64,000 nt of DNA from Membranipora membranacea. Its lineage: Eukaryota > Bryozoa > Gymnolaemata > Cheilostomatida > Membraniporidae. The notes under the pieces are model-generated. The model did no database searches. It had not been told where the DNA came from and saw only the letters and a program-made list of their open reading frames with translations. The position numbers were made by a program, and so were the translations under genes. The stretch is taken from assembly GCA_914767715.1 (NCBI GenBank), contig OU612070.1, forward strand, positions 15,579,501-15,643,500, read 5' to 3'. This document shows positions 59,950-64,000 of the stretch, in pieces (within the stretch, counting starts at the first letter, position 1; each line of letters begins with the position of its first letter).

Positions 59950-60900
59950 TCACTTGTCTCACTTATGAATGTGATCGCCTTACAGCTGTCTTCTGACAGA
60001 CAAAGCAGACTGCAAACACTAAGCGAGAATACTCCGCTCACCGTCCGATAGGGGTCAAATACACAAGCGTCCTTGTTAATCTAAAATTTTATTCCCTAAA
60101 ATTAGAATACAATAACTTGCAAAATATCACAAATAACCAAAAACAAAATGAGATACAGCTTTTTGATCCAGGAGAACATCATGATTCATGCTCAACATTG
60201 TTCAACATCTTCTACAGGTCCGGGTTCTTAAGAATCCTTTATGAAAGATTGTGTTTGCTGTTGTCATGGAAATTGACAGCAACGTAAAATGTATACATGG
60301 CCACGGTTTCATGCAGTAGGGTATAGATAATTACAACCTCCATAATGACAGCCAATCCAGGGCGGTAGTTTAGAAAAAATGGTAGGGGAGGCAAATGTTT
60401 GGGGTGAGTCCGAAGCATCACCAGTAAGCTCCTACCTGAGCAATTTAAGGCATATAATAAGCAGCTGGAAATCCCAGAGGAGCTGATTAAAACATAGATT
60501 ATTCAATTACAGCGTTTTTAGGTCACTGTATTTAGCTCTTTAGGGGATGCAGTGCCTACCTGCCTCCCCTAGAACTACGGGCCTGCAATTTTCAAGTTCT
60601 CCAATTAAAATTTAGCGGTATTCAACATCCAAGGCCTAATAGACCTGTGCAAAATCATTAATACAATTCCATACGTTTTGCCTGGTCCCAGTCGACTCCC
60701 AACAAGCAGGGACAGGGTAACACAGTTGCTGTATTGAGCAAGGTGAGAGACAACCATTCAACTTGCTTCCTTAATCCACTCATTCACAAAACAAAAATTT
60801 AAACTTCTAAACCTCTCCTGCTACAGCACTGTTGAGGTGATGGCTAAAAGAATCAATGAGTAGAAGACACCAGTCCTCTTATTGAACCCAATCTTGATCA
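59950..60900 (-). pseudogene. CTL-4-like pseudogene (signal and apple-like exons)
   Basis: Minus 60095-59950 matches the CTL-4 apple-like exon (DACVFDPYRTVSGVFSLSVC), including its TTTTAG acceptor, but codon 5 is a TAG stop (plus 60081-60083) and matching ends before the exon end. About 60680-60730 matches CTL-4 intron 1, and about 60820-60870 matches its signal exon with a stop. It lies in the inverted duplication in the mirror position to CTL-4, beside the CTL-3-like CTL-8. Confidence 0.8.
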
Positions 60901-63060
60901 TAGTTGTGTCCAAAGTGAATAACAATGAATACCTAATCAGGGTGCCATGTATTTGTAGAAACAATCAATTTCATTTTTAAATGTAAGAATATTTGTAACT
61001 AATATACGTGTAATGAATAAAGGGTGACTAATTTCCAGGAATAAAGCCTCCTTTCATAGTGTCAGTCAATTTCTTGGTTGCCTTTCTTTTCAAAGAAATA
61101 GATGTGCTGCATTGTTCGCTATCTGTTGGTGTGTTTACCATCCTATTGGAAGGTTGTTAAGGTAAAGGGCTAAGCACACTATTGCCTTTGCATTCCGATA
61201 CCTTAAATATACTTCCTCTCCTTTTATCTGTTTATTCAATATTAATGATTATTGTACTGGATTTGGAACATTATCATGCCTGTGCAATTGGATCCTTGCA
61301 TCATTATCACAAAATAAAATATATGGAGGGGACAATTCAATGACAGTTATATACTTCCTGCCGGTTTTGACTCACTTGGAGAAAAAAAGGCAGTCTGATT
61401 ACCTGCCAGTCTCACCAAGTCTTCTGATATCCAATGTGTTTTAAATGTTCCAACATCATGATTCGATAATTGTGTGATAGAATATAGAGACTAGGAGTTA
61501 TTTATGAGCTTTAAATATTGTAGGGTAATAAATATCAATTGGTAGACTTGGACATTTTCAGAATGTTGTGACATGAAGTTATGGATTGTCACACTAAAAT
61601 ATTTACGCCCAGTTGCCTTATAGCCTATGTATCACAGTACAAATGACCCTGATATCAAGCTTTCAAAAACGTTGGAAACAGAATTTAGGTTAAACTCTAT
61701 ACAGCTCTTGTAACACATAAAGCTATTTGGTTTTTGCCATCAGCCTGTTCTGAGCACAATTCTTCCACAGTGAATCGCATGAAGTGTTATTATATCTCAA
61801 GAGCCCCCTTCGTATTTCCCTACTCACTTATAATATGTTGAAAATAGATGTCAAGCTGCAGTAAGTGAATAGCTGGAAATGTTCTTGGAGTTATTCATGC
61901 ACCTGCTCAACTCATTTTGCAATGAAGAGCACATTTTTGAACAATTATCTTGCATCAAACTTTGTAATTAAGGGAACATAGGTTGATCGATTTGAAGAGC
62001 TACAGCTTCGGCATATTGTAATAGTCATAAGGTTTAAATTATTGATTATTATTTTCCAAAAAAAAACACAGCATAACACAGAAGGAGATAATTTATTGGT
62101 TCCGCACTGATTGCATGGTAATCTCAGAGTATAGCTGAACACAGAGAAATCAGATTATCAAAATAATGTAAAAGTCAATTTCTGCGAAGATAGAATAAGG
62201 TTCATTATGGTCAATTCTTTGTTCTGTATCTTTCTCTTTTGTCTGGACGCTCATAAACAGAGAATAGATGAGATTTTTGGCTGTTCATTAGAGAACACAT
62301 TTCATAGTTGGTACTCGCAAATGTAATAAAAGGCAGTACCTCCAGGTGCATCATTGAACCTGCAACTGCTAGCAACATTCAGATATTCAGCCCTATTCCC
62401 ATCATTCTCCCCGTCGTTTGGCTCGCCCGGATTCCACTCATCATAGCTTAGTGGCTCACCGTTCGTCCATACCCAGCCTCCTGCTGCAGTGCTGTATCGA
62501 ATCCCGATCCACATTTTCTGGGTATATACTGTATAATGAAATTGGTTTGCGGAAAATGTCATTGTCATTCTACAAAAATTGTTATAAACAAGACTACCAT
62601 CATGGTCAATAATATCGCTTCACTTCAAGCACTGATGCTGCAAAGTTTTTTCTAAATAAAATGGTTCCCTGGCCCAACAAAATGAATGCGATCATCTAAA
62701 CAGCGCTGTCGGCAATTAAAAACTGGCTCAAATTGGATATTTTTATGGCTAGATCCCTCACAAGTCCCTCATACCCAAACTTCTTTCTCTTGTGTTCTCA
62801 TTCCATTCTCATAACAGGAAATCTTTTGGGCAAGAAGAAAACACTCACTAGGATCACTATTAGGCTGCGCGGCTCTCTGAGCGTACATCCAGTCAAATTT
62901 CTCCTGAGTGTCCAGACATGCCAGTTCCCCGCCATTGGACTGACAAGCTACCTGAGCATTGTCCCAATTCGCAGTGGTGCTTGAGAACTCATAGTACACT
63001 CCAGCATCAATGTTGCAGTGACTCTGCCCTACTGGACAAACTTTATCTGCATAAGAGGGT
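59950..63060 (-). repeat. Inverted duplication of about 31.1-33.9 kb
   Basis: Read on minus, 63060-59950 follows 31100-33960 in order: CTL-3 CTLD exons, its 3' flank, the CTL-4 signal exon, intron and part of the apple-like exon. Identity is high near the CTLD exons and lower towards the CTL-4 part. Confidence 0.8.
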
Positions 63061-63779
63061 TAGATGTTAAGGACACAATATGAGTAGACTTTTTTGACTT
63101 GAACTACCCTTTTTGTTCCCAGTAAAGACTTTAATATACCCTACAGGATGTAAAGTTTCATGAGAATAAATAATAAATAATAATAAATAATAATAATAAT
63201 AAATAATAATAAATAATTCGCGATTTTGTGAAGTTGTCTTCTCGCGATATGTTAGTCCCATATTATTATTTTCTTCCAGATGATAAATTCTGAGGGTTGT
63301 GCCCTCATACCATATAACTGTTGATGCTTGGATTTTAGCGATTCCATTAAAAATTTCGCGAGGGGACAACTCCGCAATACTTTTTTGCCATGAAACCTTG
63401 GTCGAGAGAAGACAATCGCGAATTTTTGTTCTGTGAAATTTTTCATCCTGTAGGGTAGTATTTAGCATTGATTCCGATTAACTCCTCTAGCAAAAAGAGT
63501 GGACTATGTGCTCAATGATTAGCTTAGAAATAGATTTGAAAATATGCACTTACCTTTTTGCACCACAATCAATGTTCCACAATCATCAGCCAGGGTGCAT
63601 GTTGTTGTATCTACAGTTTCTGAGAGCTGGCACTGGCGTAGCTGACTTTGAAATGTAACAGCTTCACATTTGTCATCTGCCAGACAGATTTGTCCACATA
63701 AACTCAGTGAGGATACTCTACTGAGTGTCTGATAGACATCAGAAACACAAGTTTCTTTTTTTATTGTGTAAGATCTTGC
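62302..63779 (-). CDS. CTL-8: apple-like + C-type lectin with EPN motif (5' end outside window)
   Basis: Three exons on minus: 63779-63554 (apple-like), 63046-62849 and 62528-62302 (CTLD). The signal exon must lie beyond the window. The apple-like exon (CVSDVYQTLSR, CGQICLADDKCEAVTF, CQLSETVD) is closest to CTL-7, but the CTLD (CPVGQSHCN, GGELACLDTQEK, WIGI, NPGEPNDGE, CRFNDAPGG) is almost that of CTL-3. GGELACLD has an extra Cys in place of Ser. The first CTLD exon is six bases longer than in CTL-3 (ATAAAG insertion at the acceptor), adding two residues in frame. EPN and FND suggest that Ca2+-dependent mannose-type binding is kept. Confidence 0.82.
63160..63225. repeat. (AATAATAAAT)n microsatellite
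   Basis: A run of AATAAT/AAATAAT units lies in the CTL-8 intron between the apple-like and CTLD exons. It is absent from the matching CTL-3 intron. Confidence 0.8.
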
Positions 63780-64000
63780 CTACAATTGAAATTTTAAAAT
63801 AAATAAGGTAAAAAATGAAATAATTGATCTGGTGAGATTGAACAAGTGACCAGAATAAGGTGTCACACTAGCCCAACCAAACCTGACAATAATTTACAGC
63901 ATGAAACATGGAACAGAACAGAAAAAGATCAACTTTGTATGGGCAGCAGCCACTTTTATAAAAAAATTATGGTAGAGGGTTTGTTGGTGCAGCCCATGTC

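Larger units (their letters stand above)
57970..62301. other. Interval between CTL-7 and CTL-8: transposon relics and an inverted duplication
   Basis: It contains a P-loop ATPase relic (59033-59224), a LINE 3' fragment (about 59285-59850), a CTL-4-like pseudogene (59950-60900), and a non-coding part of an inverted duplication of the CTL-3 downstream region (about 61040-62300). No intact gene is seen. Confidence 0.6.

Overview
The window is animal DNA. Its genes are split by many introns with GT-AG borders, intergenic DNA is AT-rich and full of short inverted-repeat transposons, and there is a cluster of secreted C-type lectin genes next to a rhodopsin-type GPCR. This fits a marine invertebrate, perhaps a deuterostome (echinoderm, hemichordate or cephalochordate). 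I cannot name the species.

Three kinds of genes carry the window. (1) An intronless class A GPCR lies at 1565-2692 (+). (2) On the minus strand a gene of about 32 coding exons runs from 45609 down to 5594. I recognise it as URB2, a 60S ribosome-biogenesis factor, from its N-terminal, central and C-terminal peptides. Predicted exon phases agree along its length and give about 1435 codons. (3) Eight secreted apple/PAN-like plus C-type-lectin genes, called CTL-1 to CTL-8 here, share one plan: signal exon, apple-like exon, and two exons for one long-form CTLD. CTL-1 to CTL-6 are on + at 22046-41982. CTL-7 (57969-54002) and CTL-8 (63779-62302, incomplete at the window edge) are on minus.

Main architectural result: the URB2 exons at 43.5-45.6 kb belong to the same gene as those at 5.6-21.7 kb. 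The six plus-strand lectin genes therefore sit inside one URB2 intron of about 22 kb, antisense to the host gene. Near its 3' end URB2 also has what looks like a U12-type AT-AC intron, supported by 5' site, branch site, AC acceptor and reading phase.

The lectin cluster is changing rapidly. CTL-4 and CTL-5 share an almost identical block of about 1 kb over the CTLD exons, while the 5' half of CTL-5 matches CTL-6, so CTL-5 is a mosaic. CTL-5 has gained a Thr/Glu/Pro repeat stalk. CTL-6 has lost the second half of its apple exon. CTL-8 joins a CTL-7-like apple exon to CTL-3-like CTLD exons inside a large inverted duplication, which also left a CTL-4-like pseudogene at about 60 kb. Only CTL-3 and CTL-8 keep an EPN-type sugar-binding motif.

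The rest (1-1564, 2693-5593, 45610-54001, 57970-62301) is mostly gene-free. It holds MITE-like foldback elements, a degenerate LINE 3' end, a P-loop ATPase relic, minisatellites and dispersed repeats. I saw no rRNA, tRNA or CRISPR. Exon borders were read by eye from splice signals and phase and have not been checked against transcripts.
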